A program made the position numbers and the translations under genes. Below, piece by piece: positions 9,599 through 17,964 of a stretch of 64,000 nucleotides of DNA; position 1 is the first letter of the stretch; every line of letters starts with the position of its first letter. The notes under the pieces were generated by a model, which made no database searches, was not told the DNA's origin, and was given only the letters and a program-made list of their open reading frames with translations. The stretch covers positions 7,254,001-7,318,000 of the forward strand of contig NZ_SHKY01000001.1 in assembly GCF_004217545.1 (NCBI RefSeq), given 5' to 3'. Origin of the DNA: Krasilnikovia cinnamomea. Its GTDB lineage: Bacteria > Actinomycetota > Actinomycetes > Mycobacteriales > Micromonosporaceae.

Positions 9599-9644
9599 CA
9601 CGACGATGCGGTACCGGCTCGGCAGCCGGTGCCGCATCGTCGTG
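9599..9644. terminator. 21-bp hairpin terminator
   Basis: Arms 9599-9619 and 9624-9644 pair over 21 positions with one G-T wobble and a 4-base loop. It follows the collagen-like gene directly and can also stop transcription arriving from the minus-strand urt operon. Confidence 0.8.
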
Positions 9645-9652
9645 GTCGGCGT

Positions 9653-9733
9653 GGAATCCGACTTCTCGTAGAACTGCCTGGCCCGGTCGGCACCGGTGAC
9701 CGGAACGGGAATCAGGTCGATCTTCCGGTCCAT
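9653..9733 (-). pseudogene. N-terminal relic of a VOC/glyoxalase-family gene
   Basis: Reading the minus strand from ATG 9733 gives 27 residues, MDRKIDLIPVPVTGADRARQ then FYEKSDS. This matches the first strand and helix of VOC proteins, which typically start with a K-L-x-L-I-P-V-P-V-x-D-x-D-R-A-x-x-F-Y pattern. The similarity ends at the terminator hairpin; the rest of the domain is absent. It lies just beyond the end of urtE. Confidence 0.6.
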
Positions 9734-9774
9734 GGCCTGATGCGGAGCGGGTACGACAGCCTCAGGAACTCCGG

Positions 9775-10458
9775 TCAGACGGCCAGCAGGTGGTGCACCG
9801 TGGGGTCGGCCAGGTCGTCGCGGTCGCCCGCGCGGACCACCTCCCCCGCGTCGAGGATCACGTACTGGTCCGCCAGCCGCAGCGCCAGGTCCAGGTACTG
9901 CTCGACCAGCAGGATCGCCAGCCCCGCCTCGGTGTGCAGCCGGTGCACCGCCTGCTCGATCTCCCGGATGATCGACGGCTGGATGCCCTCGGTCGGCTCG
10001 TCCAGCAGCAGCAGCTTCGGGCGGCAGACCAGCGCCCGCGCGATCGCGAGCTGCTGCTGCTGGCCGCCGGAGAGGAACCCCGCGCGGCGGCGCAGCAGCG
10101 GGCGCAGCGCCGGGAACAGGTCGAGTGCCTCGTCGACCGCCGCCCGCGTGGCCCACGGCGTGACGAACAGGTTCTCCCGTACGGTGAGCTGCGGGAACGT
10201 CTCGTGGCCCTGCGGCACGTAGCCCAGCCCCCGGCGGACCCGCTCGTGGGTGGGCAGGCGGGTGACGTCCTCGCCGTCGAACAGCACGCGGCCGGCGCGG
10301 GCCGGTAGCACCCCCATGATCGCCTTGAGCAGGGTGGTCTTGCCGACCCCGTTGCGGCCCATGACGCACACCAGCGCGCCCGGCCGGGCCCGCACCGACA
10401 CCCCGAACAGCACCTGCGCCCGGCCGTAAGCCACGTCCAGATCCTCGACGGCCAGCAT
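9775..10458 (-). CDS. urtE: Urea ABC transporter ATPase UrtE
   Basis: 227 residues, ATG 10458. Walker A GRNGVGKTT, signature LSGGQQQQLAIARAL, Walker B LLLLDEPTEGIQP and the switch region LLVEQYLDLAL are all intact. The GVLPARAGRVLFDGEDVT and GYVPQGHETFPQLTV segments are typical of UrtE within the branched-chain-type ATPases. It pairs with UrtD to drive urea uptake through UrtB and UrtC. It begins one base after the urtD stop and is the last gene of the operon. Confidence 0.92.
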   Translation of the reverse strand: MLAVEDLDVAYGRAQVLFGVSVRARPGALVCVMGRNGVGKTTLLKAIMGVLPARAGRVLFDGEDVTRLPTHERVRRGLGYVPQGHETFPQLTVRENLFVTPWATRAAVDEALDLFPALRPLLRRRAGFLSGGQQQQLAIARALVCRPKLLLLDEPTEGIQPSIIREIEQAVHRLHTEAGLAILLVEQYLDLALRLADQYVILDAGEVVRAGDRDDLADPTVHHLLAV

Positions 10459-11208
10459 CTACGCGGCCACCTCCTCACCCGAGCGGCCCAGGTAGACCTC
10501 CTGGACCTTCGGGTCGGCGCGCACGGTGGCCACATCGCCCTCGCACAGCAGCCGGCCCTCGTGCAGCACCGTCACCGTGCTGGCGAAGCGGCGCAGGAAC
10601 TCCATGTCGTGCTCCACGACCACCACGGTGTGCTCGCGGGCGATCTCGCGCAGCAGTTCGCCGGTGCGGTCCCGCTCGACCCGGCTCATCCCGGCCACCG
10701 GCTCGTCCAGCAGCAGCAGGCGCGGGCGCTGGGTGAGCAGCATGCCGATCTCCAGCCACTGCCGCTGGCCGTGGGAGAGCACCCCGGCGGGCCGGTCGGC
10801 GAGGGCGGCCAGGCCGGTCGTCTCCAGCGCGGCGGCGACGCCGGCCGCGACCCCGCGCCGGCGGCGCAGCAGCCCGGCGGTGCGGCGGCGGAAACTCGCC
10901 GCCAGATCCAGATTCTCCAGTACGGTGAGCTGCTCGAACACCACCGAGGTCTGGAAGGTACGGCCGACGCCCAGCCGCACGATCCGGTGTTCCCGGCGGC
11001 CGACGAGCTCGTGGTCGTCGAAGCGCACCGATCCCCCGGCGGGTTTCGTGCGCCCGGTGATGACGTCGACCAGGGTCGTCTTGCCCGCGCCGTTCGGGCC
11101 GATGAGGAAGCGCAGCTCCCCCGCCCGTACGGTGAAGTCCAGATCGGACAGCGCGCGGAAGCCGTCGAAGTCGACCGTGAGTCCGCGTACCGTGAGATCT
11201 CCGCTCAT
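10459..11208 (-). CDS. urtD: Urea ABC transporter ATPase UrtD
   Basis: 249 residues from ATG 11208, which overlaps the urtC stop by four bases. Walker A GPNGAGKTT, signature LSHGQRQWLEIG, Walker B LLLLDEPVAGM and the H-loop VVVEHDMEF are present. LSHGQ in place of LSGGQ is typical of UrtD. The frame is open far upstream inside urtC, but that extension is antisense-independent shadow sequence, and this start matches the usual protein length. Confidence 0.92.
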   Translation of the reverse strand: MSGDLTVRGLTVDFDGFRALSDLDFTVRAGELRFLIGPNGAGKTTLVDVITGRTKPAGGSVRFDDHELVGRREHRIVRLGVGRTFQTSVVFEQLTVLENLDLAASFRRRTAGLLRRRRGVAAGVAAALETTGLAALADRPAGVLSHGQRQWLEIGMLLTQRPRLLLLDEPVAGMSRVERDRTGELLREIAREHTVVVVEHDMEFLRRFASTVTVLHEGRLLCEGDVATVRADPKVQEVYLGRSGEEVAA

Positions 11209-12308
11209 GATCCCTCCCCCGCGCCGACCGGCACCGCAACCGCGTCCGGTTTCGCGCGTGGCACCGTGGCGGCCGAGCGGCGCCGCAGCGCCGCTGCGGC
11301 GTCCGCGAGCAGCCCGGCCAGGCCGCGCGGCGCCCACATCATGACCGCGACGAACATCGCTCCCAGCAGGTAGAACCAGCCGGACGGGAACTGCTCGGAC
11401 AGGGTGGTGCTGGCGTAGTTGTAGAGGATCGCGCCGCCGACCGCGCCGGCCAGCGAGAACCGGCCGCCGATGGCCACTGCCACCACCATCTCCAGGGACG
11501 GCACGACGCCGAGGTCCGCCGGACTGAGGATGCCCACCATGGGCACGAACAGGGCACCCGCGATCCCGGCCAGCGCGGCGGAGGCCGCGAACGTGGCGGT
11601 CTTGACGATCGCCGGGTCGTAGCCGAGGAAACGGACCCGGTCCTCGCCGTCGCGGATGGCGACCAGCAGCCGCCCGAACCGGCTGCGCGACAGCTGCCAG
11701 GCCAGGGCGATGGCCGCCAGCAGGGTGAGGGCCACGATGGCGTACACGATGCGTTTCTGGGCCGGGTCGTAGAGGTCGAGGCCGAAGAAGTACTGCACGT
11801 TGGTGAGGCCGTTGGTGCCGCCGGTCAGACCCTGCTGGCCGACCAGCAGGATGACGAACGCGGCGGCCAGGGCCTGCGACAGCACCGCGAAGTACGCGCC
11901 CCGCACCCGTTGCCGGAACACCAGCAGGCCCAGCAGGGCGGCCACGGCGGTGGGCAGCACCACCACCATGGCCAGGGCGAAGGCGGGGTTGCGGAACGGC
12001 GCCCACAGCGCGGGCAGCCGTTCCACCCCGCTCCACACCATGAAGTCGGGCAGGTTGCCCGCGCCGGCCTCGACGAGTTTGAGGTGCATGCCCATGGCGT
12101 AGCCGCCGAGGCCGAAGAACACCCCCTGCCCGAGGGTCAGCATGCCGCCACCGCCCCAGGCCAGGTAGATGCCGACCGCGACGATCGCGTAGCAGAGGTA
12201 CTTGCCCAGCAGGTCCAGACGGAACGGGGTCAGCACCAGCGGGGCGACGCCGAGGAGCAGGATCGCCGTGACCGCGTACGCGGCGGGCGCGGACCAGCGT
12301 GCCCTCAT
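11205..12308 (-). CDS. urtC: Urea ABC transporter permease UrtC
   Basis: 367 residues, ATG 12308, overlapping urtB by four bases. About ten membrane helices of the LivM type are present. Conserved landmarks are AWGGGGMLTLGQGVFFGLGGYAMGMHL, LTGGTNGLT and RDGEDRVRFLGYDPAIVK (quoted in part). The first and last match the permease regions that contact the ATPases. It forms the membrane channel with UrtB. Confidence 0.93.
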   Translation of the reverse strand: MRARWSAPAAYAVTAILLLGVAPLVLTPFRLDLLGKYLCYAIVAVGIYLAWGGGGMLTLGQGVFFGLGGYAMGMHLKLVEAGAGNLPDFMVWSGVERLPALWAPFRNPAFALAMVVVLPTAVAALLGLLVFRQRVRGAYFAVLSQALAAAFVILLVGQQGLTGGTNGLTNVQYFFGLDLYDPAQKRIVYAIVALTLLAAIALAWQLSRSRFGRLLVAIRDGEDRVRFLGYDPAIVKTATFAASAALAGIAGALFVPMVGILSPADLGVVPSLEMVVAVAIGGRFSLAGAVGGAILYNYASTTLSEQFPSGWFYLLGAMFVAVMMWAPRGLAGLLADAAAALRRRSAATVPRAKPDAVAVPVGAGEGS

Positions 12309-13180
12309 GACAGCGCCCTGGTACGCAGCACGAACAGGCCCTGGGGTCGTACCTGCAGGAACGCGACGATGACCATGAACACCACCACCTTGGCGAGGCT
12401 CGCGTCGGTCCAGAACTCGACGTAGCTGTTGAGGATGCCCAGGGCGAGCGCGGCCAGCACGGCGCCGCGCAGCTGGCCCAGCCCGCCCGCGACGACGATG
12501 AGGAAGGCGTCCACGATGTAGTAGGTGCCCAGGTTGGGCCCGACCGGGCCGATCAGGGTCAGGGCCACCCCGGCGACCCCGGCCAGCCCGGAGCCGAGGA
12601 AGAAGGTCGTCTGGTCGACCCGTCCGGTGGCCACCCCGCTGACCGCGGCGAGCTGGCGGTTCTGCATGACGGCCCGCATCCGGCTGCCGTGCCCGGTGCG
12701 GGTCAGGTAGAGGCCGATGGCCACCACGCAGCCGACCGCCACCAGCAGGATGAAGATCCGGTTGTACGGCAGGCGTACGCCGGCGAGGTCGACCCCGCCG
12801 GTGAGCCAGCCCGGCGCGGTGACCTGGACGTTCGGTGCGCCGAAGATGTCGCGGGCGAGCTGCTGCAGGATCAGGCTGACCCCGAACGTGAGCAGCAGGG
12901 TGTCCAGCGGGCGGCCGTAGAAGCGGCGGATCGCCAGCCGTTCCAGCAGCAGCCCCATGAGCCCGGCCACCACGAACGCCACCACGAGGGCGGCCGGGAC
13001 GGCGAGCGTCCCGGCCACCGGTTGCACCAGGTACGTGGTGTAGGCGCCCGCCATGATGAACTCGCCGTGGGCCATGTTGATCACGCCCATCTGGCCGAAG
13101 GTGAAGGTCAGGCCGAGCGCGACGAGCAGCAGCACCGCCGCCATGCTCGCGCCGATGACCAGTTGGTTGAGCACCGCCAT
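12305..13180 (-). CDS. urtB: Urea ABC transporter permease UrtB
   Basis: 291 residues, ATG 13180 with GGAAGG upstream, 19 bases after urtA. It is a LivH-type permease with a typical start (LGLTFTFGQMGVINMAHGEF) and the EAA-like loop RMRAVMQNRQLAAVSGV. In longer UrtB proteins of other phyla an extra N-terminal domain exists; it is absent here, as in other actinobacteria. It is coupled by overlap to urtC. Confidence 0.92.
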   Translation of the reverse strand: MAVLNQLVIGASMAAVLLLVALGLTFTFGQMGVINMAHGEFIMAGAYTTYLVQPVAGTLAVPAALVVAFVVAGLMGLLLERLAIRRFYGRPLDTLLLTFGVSLILQQLARDIFGAPNVQVTAPGWLTGGVDLAGVRLPYNRIFILLVAVGCVVAIGLYLTRTGHGSRMRAVMQNRQLAAVSGVATGRVDQTTFFLGSGLAGVAGVALTLIGPVGPNLGTYYIVDAFLIVVAGGLGQLRGAVLAALALGILNSYVEFWTDASLAKVVVFMVIVAFLQVRPQGLFVLRTRALS

Positions 13181-13199
13181 GGTCGGACGCCTTCCGCCG

Positions 13200-14417
13200 T
13201 CAGGACAGTCCCGTGGCCCAGCTGTAGCCCTTGAGGTACGGGTCCGGCTTGATCGGTTGGCCGGAGTTCCACACCTCCTTGATCTGCCCGTCGGGCTGGA
13301 TCAGGCCGATGCGGGCGGTCTTGTAGACGTGCTGGTTCTCGCCGTCCACGGTGACCTTGCCCTCGGGTGCGTCGATGACGATGCCGCCCGCGGCCTTCTT
13401 GACCGCCTCGACATCGGTCTTGCCCGCCTTCTTGACGGCCTCGGCCCACAGGTACACCGCGTTGTAGCCGGCCTCCATCGGGTCGGAGGTGACCTTCGTG
13501 GCGCCGTACTTGGCCTTGAACGCCTTGACGAACTTGTCGTTGGCCGGGCCGGCGGTGGTCTGGTAGTAGTTCCACGCGACGAGGTGACCGGCGACGTTGT
13601 CGGGGCCGATGCCGACGACCTCCTCCTCGGCCACGCTGACCGAGACGGTGGGCATGGTGGCGGCGGTGATCCCGGCGCTGCGCAGTTGCTTGAAGAAGGC
13701 CACGTTGCTGTCGCCGTTGAGGGTGTTGAACACCGCGTCCGGCTTGGCCTGCTGGAGCTTGTTGACCACGGTGGAGTATTCGGTGTGCCCGAGCGGGGTG
13801 TACTCCTCGCCGAGGATCTGCATGCCGTTCGCGGCCGCGTACGCTTTGATGATCTTGTTGGCGGTGCGCGGGAAGACGTAGTCGCTGCCGACCAGGAAGA
13901 CCCGCTTCTTGCCCTGCTGCTTGAGGTAGTCGAGGGCGGGCACGATCTGCTGGTTGGTGGTCGCCCCGGTGTAGAAGATGTATGGCGAGCTCTCCAGGCC
14001 CTCGTACTGCACCGGATACCACAGCAGCGCCTTGTTGCGTTCGAAGACCGGCAGCATCGCCTTGCGGCTGGCCGACGTCCAGCCGCCGAAGACCGTGGCG
14101 ACCTTGTCCTGAGAGATGAGCTTCTGCGCCTTCTCGGCGAAGGTGGGCCAGTCGGAGGCGCCGTCCTCGACGACGGGTTCGATCTTCTTGCCCAGGACGC
14201 CGCCCGAGTTGTTGATCTCCTCGATGGCCAGCAGTTCGGCGTCGCGGACGGTGACCTCACTGATGGCCATCGTGCCGCTGAGTGAGTGCAGAATGCCGAC
14301 CTTGATCGTATTCGAATTCGCTCCGCTCGCCACCGGATCATCCGCGCAACCTGCGAGGACAGCGGTGACGGTCAATGCCATGGCAACGGTCCACGATCGA
14401 CCGAGAACTCTCAACAT
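13200..14417 (-). CDS. urtA: Urea ABC transporter substrate-binding lipoprotein UrtA
   Basis: 405 residues, ATG 14417 behind GAGAGGA. The N-terminus is a lipoprotein signal with lipobox VLAGC (Cys24). The mature part is a type I periplasmic-binding fold. Family landmarks are VGILHSLSGTMAISE, EEINNSGGVLGKKIEPVVED (quoted to 20), FGGWTSASRKAMLPVFE and YPVQYEGLESSPYIFYTGA. It captures urea outside the membrane for the UrtBCDE pump. It is the first gene of the five-gene operon, and a possible GlnR-like box lies upstream. Confidence 0.94.
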   Translation of the reverse strand: MLRVLGRSWTVAMALTVTAVLAGCADDPVASGANSNTIKVGILHSLSGTMAISEVTVRDAELLAIEEINNSGGVLGKKIEPVVEDGASDWPTFAEKAQKLISQDKVATVFGGWTSASRKAMLPVFERNKALLWYPVQYEGLESSPYIFYTGATTNQQIVPALDYLKQQGKKRVFLVGSDYVFPRTANKIIKAYAAANGMQILGEEYTPLGHTEYSTVVNKLQQAKPDAVFNTLNGDSNVAFFKQLRSAGITAATMPTVSVSVAEEEVVGIGPDNVAGHLVAWNYYQTTAGPANDKFVKAFKAKYGATKVTSDPMEAGYNAVYLWAEAVKKAGKTDVEAVKKAAGGIVIDAPEGKVTVDGENQHVYKTARIGLIQPDGQIKEVWNSGQPIKPDPYLKGYSWATGLS

Positions 14418-14504
14418 GCAGGACGTCCTCTCAGCCAGTAACCGGGGTACCCGGAAAGCTAGGACGCCGCGATTTCACGGCCCGACCGTGGTGATGTCCA
14501 ACAC

Positions 14505-14520
14505 GTTACGCAAACCTCAC
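14505..14520 (-). promoter_or_regulatory. Possible GlnR-like box upstream of urtA
   Basis: Minus strand GTGAG-N6-GTAAC lies 88 bases upstream of urtA. The actinobacterial GlnR consensus is roughly GTnAC-N6-GnAAC; the second half fits and the first has one mismatch. Urea uptake genes are frequent GlnR targets. The match is short and could be chance. Confidence 0.3.
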
Positions 14521-14650
14521 TGAGCCCTCACGCAGAGTGTGAGTTCACGGCGCCTCGCCGCTAATTGCCAAGCTTTTGCAACAGCGAAGATCGCCTAATA
14601 TGCTGAGGCCAGTCGGAGGCTTCTCCACCCCGATCTGCCCGGGAGGCAGC

Positions 14651-15373
14651 ATGGACGTGCGGGCGATGCACATCGCCAACGGGATCGTCGACGGCCCCGT
14701 GTCCGGCGCCTTCGCGGTGTTCGCGGTGGCGGCTCTCGCGTTCTGCGTCCGGCGCTCGCGGGCCGACCTGGACGAGCGGCTCGCGCCGATGGCCGGGCTC
14801 GTCGCGGCGTTCATCTTCGCGGTGCAGATGCTCAACTTCCAGGTCCTGCCGGGCGTCTCCGGGCACCTGCTGGGCGGCACCCTCGCGGTGATCCTGGTCG
14901 GGCCGTGGGTGGGCGCGCTGTGCGTGTCGACCGTACTCATCGTGCAGTGCCTGCTGTTCGCCGACGGCGGGCTGACCGCCCTCGGGCTGAACATCACCAA
15001 CATGGCGCTGATCGGTACGGCCGCCGGATACCTGCTGGTGGTGGGGCTGCTGAAGGTGCTGCCGAAGACCCCGGGCGGGCTCGCCGCCACCGCGCTGATC
15101 GCCTCCGTCGTCAGCGTCGTGGCCACCTCCCAGGGCTTCGTCCTCGAATACGCGCTCGGCGGCACCACCCAACTGTCGCTGCCCGCGGTCTCCGGCACCC
15201 TGGCCGGCGTCCACATCCTCATCGGCATCGGCGAGGGCCTCATCGCCGCCACCACGGTGGCCACGGTCGCCCGGATCCGGCCCGACCTGGTGTACGCCCT
15301 GCGCCGCTTCCGCACCCCCGCCGCGCCGGTCACCCAACCCGAAGCACCCTCCCGGAAGGCGGCCACCCCGTGA
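14651..15373 (+). CDS. cbiM: ECF transporter metal-binding component CbiM/NikM
   Basis: 240 residues from ATG 14651 (GGGAGG, four-base spacing). The family hallmark MHIANG follows five residues in; ATG 14666 would start exactly at that Met. About seven helices follow, with LNFQVLPGVSGHLLGG and GLNITNMALIGTAAGY as typical CbiM/NikM stretches. In this family the amino-terminal Met-His binds the metal directly, so the true start or processing site matters. The protein captures Co2+ or Ni2+ with the small subunit encoded next. The metal is not settled by sequence. Confidence 0.9.
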   Translation: MDVRAMHIANGIVDGPVSGAFAVFAVAALAFCVRRSRADLDERLAPMAGLVAAFIFAVQMLNFQVLPGVSGHLLGGTLAVILVGPWVGALCVSTVLIVQCLLFADGGLTALGLNITNMALIGTAAGYLLVVGLLKVLPKTPGGLAATALIASVVSVVATSQGFVLEYALGGTTQLSLPAVSGTLAGVHILIGIGEGLIAATTVATVARIRPDLVYALRRFRTPAAPVTQPEAPSRKAATP

Positions 15374-15714
15374 GCAAGCGACTCGGCTGGTTCCTCGCCG
15401 GCGGCCTGCTGGTCGCCCTGCTGCTCGCCGGAGTGGTCAGCAACTTCGCCTCCGGCAGCCCCGACGGCCTCGACGCCACCGCCCGCGAGGGCTGCACCGT
15501 CAACGCCGACGACGAGATCACCGGCGGCACCTGCATGGCCCAGCAGGAACAGGACCACCAGATGGCCGGCAGCCCGCTGGCCGACTACGGCATCCGGGGC
15601 ATCGACAACGCGTACCTGTCCACCGGGCTGTCCGGGGTGGCCGGGGTGCTGATCACCTTCGCCGCCGGTGGCGGCCTGTTCTGGATGGCCCGGCGGCGCC
15701 GGCAGGAGGCCTGA
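15370..15714 (+). CDS. PDGLE-domain (CbiN-like) small subunit
   Basis: 114 residues from GTG 15370, overlapping the cbiM stop by four bases. Two membrane helices flank an extracytoplasmic loop beginning SGSPDGLDATAREGC, with the PDGLE-like motif of this family. The last helix ends in a basic WMARRRRQEA. Such proteins replace CbiN/NikN as the second part of the metal-binding unit. The loop carries two cysteines (GC...TCMAQ), which is somewhat unusual. Confidence 0.88.
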   Translation: MSKRLGWFLAGGLLVALLLAGVVSNFASGSPDGLDATAREGCTVNADDEITGGTCMAQQEQDHQMAGSPLADYGIRGIDNAYLSTGLSGVAGVLITFAAGGGLFWMARRRRQEA

Positions 15715-16475
15715 TGGGTGCGGGCCACGCCCACCCGCTGCACCTGCCCCGGGACAGCCCGGTGCACCGGCTGGCGGCCGAGACCAAGATCGTGGCGGTG
15801 CTGACGTTCACCATCGTCGTGGTGCTGACCCCCCGGACGGAGTTCGCCGCGTTCGCCGGGTACGCCGTCCTGCTGGCTCTGGTCGCCGCGGCGGCCCGGG
15901 TTCCCGCGCCGTGGCTGCTGAAACGCTCGACGATCGAGCTGCCGTTCGTGCTGCTGGCGGTCGCCCTGCCGTTCGCCGGGCACGGGGAACGCGTCGACTG
16001 GCTGGGGATGTCGCTGTCCGTCGACGGGCTGTACGGGGCGTGGAACATCGTCGCCAAGGGCACCCTCGGCGTCCTGGCCTCGCTGCTGCTGGCCGCGACC
16101 ACCACGATGCGCGACCTGATCCTCGGCCTGGACCGGTTGCGCTGCCCCGACGTGTTCACCCTGATCGCCACGTTCATGCTGCGCTACCTGGACGTGCTCA
16201 CCGAGGACGCCCGCCGGATGCGGATCGCCCGGCTGTCGCGCGGCTACGATCCGCGCTTCCTCTGGCAGGTCAGGGCGTTCGCGGTCGGAGTGGGCTCGCT
16301 GTTCCTGCGGGCGTACGAGCGCGGCGAGCGGGTGTACCTCGCCATGGTGTCCCGTGGCTACACCGGCCGGCTGCCCCGCCCCGGCGACGACCGGGCACCC
16401 CGGGCCCACTGGATCGCCGCCGCGCTGCTTCCGGCCGCGTCCACCGGCATCGCCGTGACGGCGGTGCTGTCATGA
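15714..16475 (+). CDS. cbiQ: ECF transporter transmembrane protein CbiQ
   Basis: 253 residues, ATG 15714 sharing one base with the previous stop (TGATG). It is the T component: about five helices and two Ala-Arg-Gly-type coupling motifs, ARLSRGYDPR and AMVSRGYTGR, which dock on the ATPases. It transmits ATP hydrolysis to the metal-binding unit. The start region HPLHLPRDSPVHRLAAETKI is typical of CbiQ. Confidence 0.93.
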   Translation: MGAGHAHPLHLPRDSPVHRLAAETKIVAVLTFTIVVVLTPRTEFAAFAGYAVLLALVAAAARVPAPWLLKRSTIELPFVLLAVALPFAGHGERVDWLGMSLSVDGLYGAWNIVAKGTLGVLASLLLAATTTMRDLILGLDRLRCPDVFTLIATFMLRYLDVLTEDARRMRIARLSRGYDPRFLWQVRAFAVGVGSLFLRAYERGERVYLAMVSRGYTGRLPRPGDDRAPRAHWIAAALLPAASTGIAVTAVLS

Positions 16476-17269
16476 CGCCCTCGCTGCGCATCGACGGCCT
16501 GCACTTCGCCTATCCCGACGGCAGCGTCGCCCTGCGCGGCGTCGACCTCACCGTGCGGCAGGGCGAGCGGGTCGCCCTGCTCGGCCCCAACGGAGCCGGC
16601 AAGACCACCCTCGTGCTGCACCTCAACGGCATCCTGCACGGCGGGGCGGGCACGGTCACGGTCACCGGGCTGCCCGTGGACCCCGCGGACCGGGCCCGGC
16701 TCGCCGACATCCGGCGCCGGGTCGGCATCGTCTTCCAGGACCCCGACGATCAGCTGTTCATGCCCACGGTCGCCGAGGACGTCGCGTTCGGGCCGATCAA
16801 CCTGGGCCTCCGGGGCGCGGAACTGGACGACCGCGTCGCGCGGGCGCTGACGGCGGTGGGCATGGCCGACTACCGCGACCGGGCCCCGCATCACCTGTCG
16901 TTCGGGCAGCGCCGCCGGGTCGCGGTGGCCACCGTGCTGGCCATGCGGCCCGACGTGCTGGTCCTCGACGAACCGTCGTCCAATCTGGACCCGGCCAGCC
17001 GCCGGGAACTCGCCGAGATCCTCGAAGGCCTGCCGATCACCATCCTCATGGTGACCCACGACCTGCCGTACGCCCTGCAGCTGTGCGAGCGCTCCGTCAT
17101 CCTCGACGGCGGCCGGATCGCCGCCGACGCGCCGACCGAGGACGTGCTGACCGACCCGGAGCTGCTGCACCGGCACCGGCTGGAGCTGCCGTTCGGGTTC
17201 GACCCGGCGGTGGCCGCCGCGCAACGCGGCAGCCCGCCCACCCGGATCCCGCGCGCGCGAGTGCCCTGA
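16472..17269 (+). CDS. cbiO: ECF transporter ATPase CbiO
   Basis: 265 residues, ATG 16472, four-base overlap with cbiQ. Walker A GPNGAGKTT, Q-loop VFQDPDDQLFMPTVAEDVAF, signature LSFGQRRRVAVATVLA, Walker B VLVLDEPSSNLDP and H-loop MVTHDLPYALQL are intact. The DPDDQLF string is typical of CbiO-type ATPases. It completes the four-gene cobalt/nickel importer. The gene ends directly against the stop of the convergent nitroreductase gene, with no room for a separate terminator. Confidence 0.94.
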   Translation: MTPSLRIDGLHFAYPDGSVALRGVDLTVRQGERVALLGPNGAGKTTLVLHLNGILHGGAGTVTVTGLPVDPADRARLADIRRRVGIVFQDPDDQLFMPTVAEDVAFGPINLGLRGAELDDRVARALTAVGMADYRDRAPHHLSFGQRRRVAVATVLAMRPDVLVLDEPSSNLDPASRRELAEILEGLPITILMVTHDLPYALQLCERSVILDGGRIAADAPTEDVLTDPELLHRHRLELPFGFDPAVAAAQRGSPPTRIPRARVP

Positions 17270-17914
17270 TCACCAGGTGTTCTCGTGCCACACCGACTCG
17301 ACGGGCTCGCGCCTGGCGGGCCGGAACGTCGTCCCGGTGAAGTACGCGGTCGGCAGCAGCGCACCCTGGTGCACGCCGTCGGGGATGCCCAGGATCCGCG
17401 CCACCTCGGCCTCCTGCCCGAGGTGCAGCGTCGTCCACGCGGTGGCCAGCCCCCGCGCCCGGGCGGCCAGGCAGTAGCTCCAGGCGGCCGGCAGCAGCGA
17501 CCCCCACAACCCGGCCTGGTTGCCCTGCGGCACCGGCTTGCCCGTACGCAGGCAGGGGATGACGAGCACGGGCACCCGGCCCATGTGCTCGCCCAGCCAC
17601 AGCACGCTGTCGCCGACGCGCTGCTGCACCGCGGAGCGCTCGGGCCGGTCGGCGAACATCCGGCCCGCGAAGCGGCTCGAGTCGGCGTAGCGGGCGACCT
17701 GCTGGCGGTAGATCTCCCCCACGGCGGCGCGCTTGTCCGCGTCGGTGACGACCATGAAGTGCCAGGACTGCTCGTTGGAGCCGGACGGCGCCTGCAGGGC
17801 GATCTCCACGCATGCGCGGATCAGCTCCAGCGGCACGGGGCGGGACAGGTCCAGCCGCTTGCGCACCGTGCGGGTGGTGGTGAGCAGCTCGTCCGGGGTC
17901 AGGGGCAGCGTCAT
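17270..17914 (-). CDS. Nitroreductase-family FMN oxidoreductase
   Basis: 214 residues, ATG 17914. The N-terminal TVRKRLDLSRPVP, the FMN-contact APSGSNEQSWHFMVV and the later LGLATAWTTLHL-like stretch (RGLATAWTTLHLG) and ILGIPDGVHQGALLP are family landmarks. These enzymes reduce nitro groups, quinones or other acceptors with NAD(P)H using FMN. No partner gene indicates the substrate. The longer upstream open frame runs through the VOC gene and is not used. Confidence 0.88.
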   Translation of the reverse strand: MTLPLTPDELLTTTRTVRKRLDLSRPVPLELIRACVEIALQAPSGSNEQSWHFMVVTDADKRAAVGEIYRQQVARYADSSRFAGRMFADRPERSAVQQRVGDSVLWLGEHMGRVPVLVIPCLRTGKPVPQGNQAGLWGSLLPAAWSYCLAARARGLATAWTTLHLGQEAEVARILGIPDGVHQGALLPTAYFTGTTFRPARREPVESVWHENTW

Positions 17915-17964
17915 GACCCGATCATGGCATCGCGCGTGGTGGGGAGACCGCACGGCCCGCGAAC

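Noticed and set aside
8291..10369. Open frame of about 690 codons on the minus strand through the collagen-like gene
   Set aside because: It is the shadow of urtE and of the GC-rich collagen repeats. The only meaningful part is the short VOC relic, reported separately.
14418..14650. Cobalamin riboswitch before cbiM
   Set aside because: No B12-box-like sequence or clear multi-stem structure could be recognised by eye; a covariance search would be needed.
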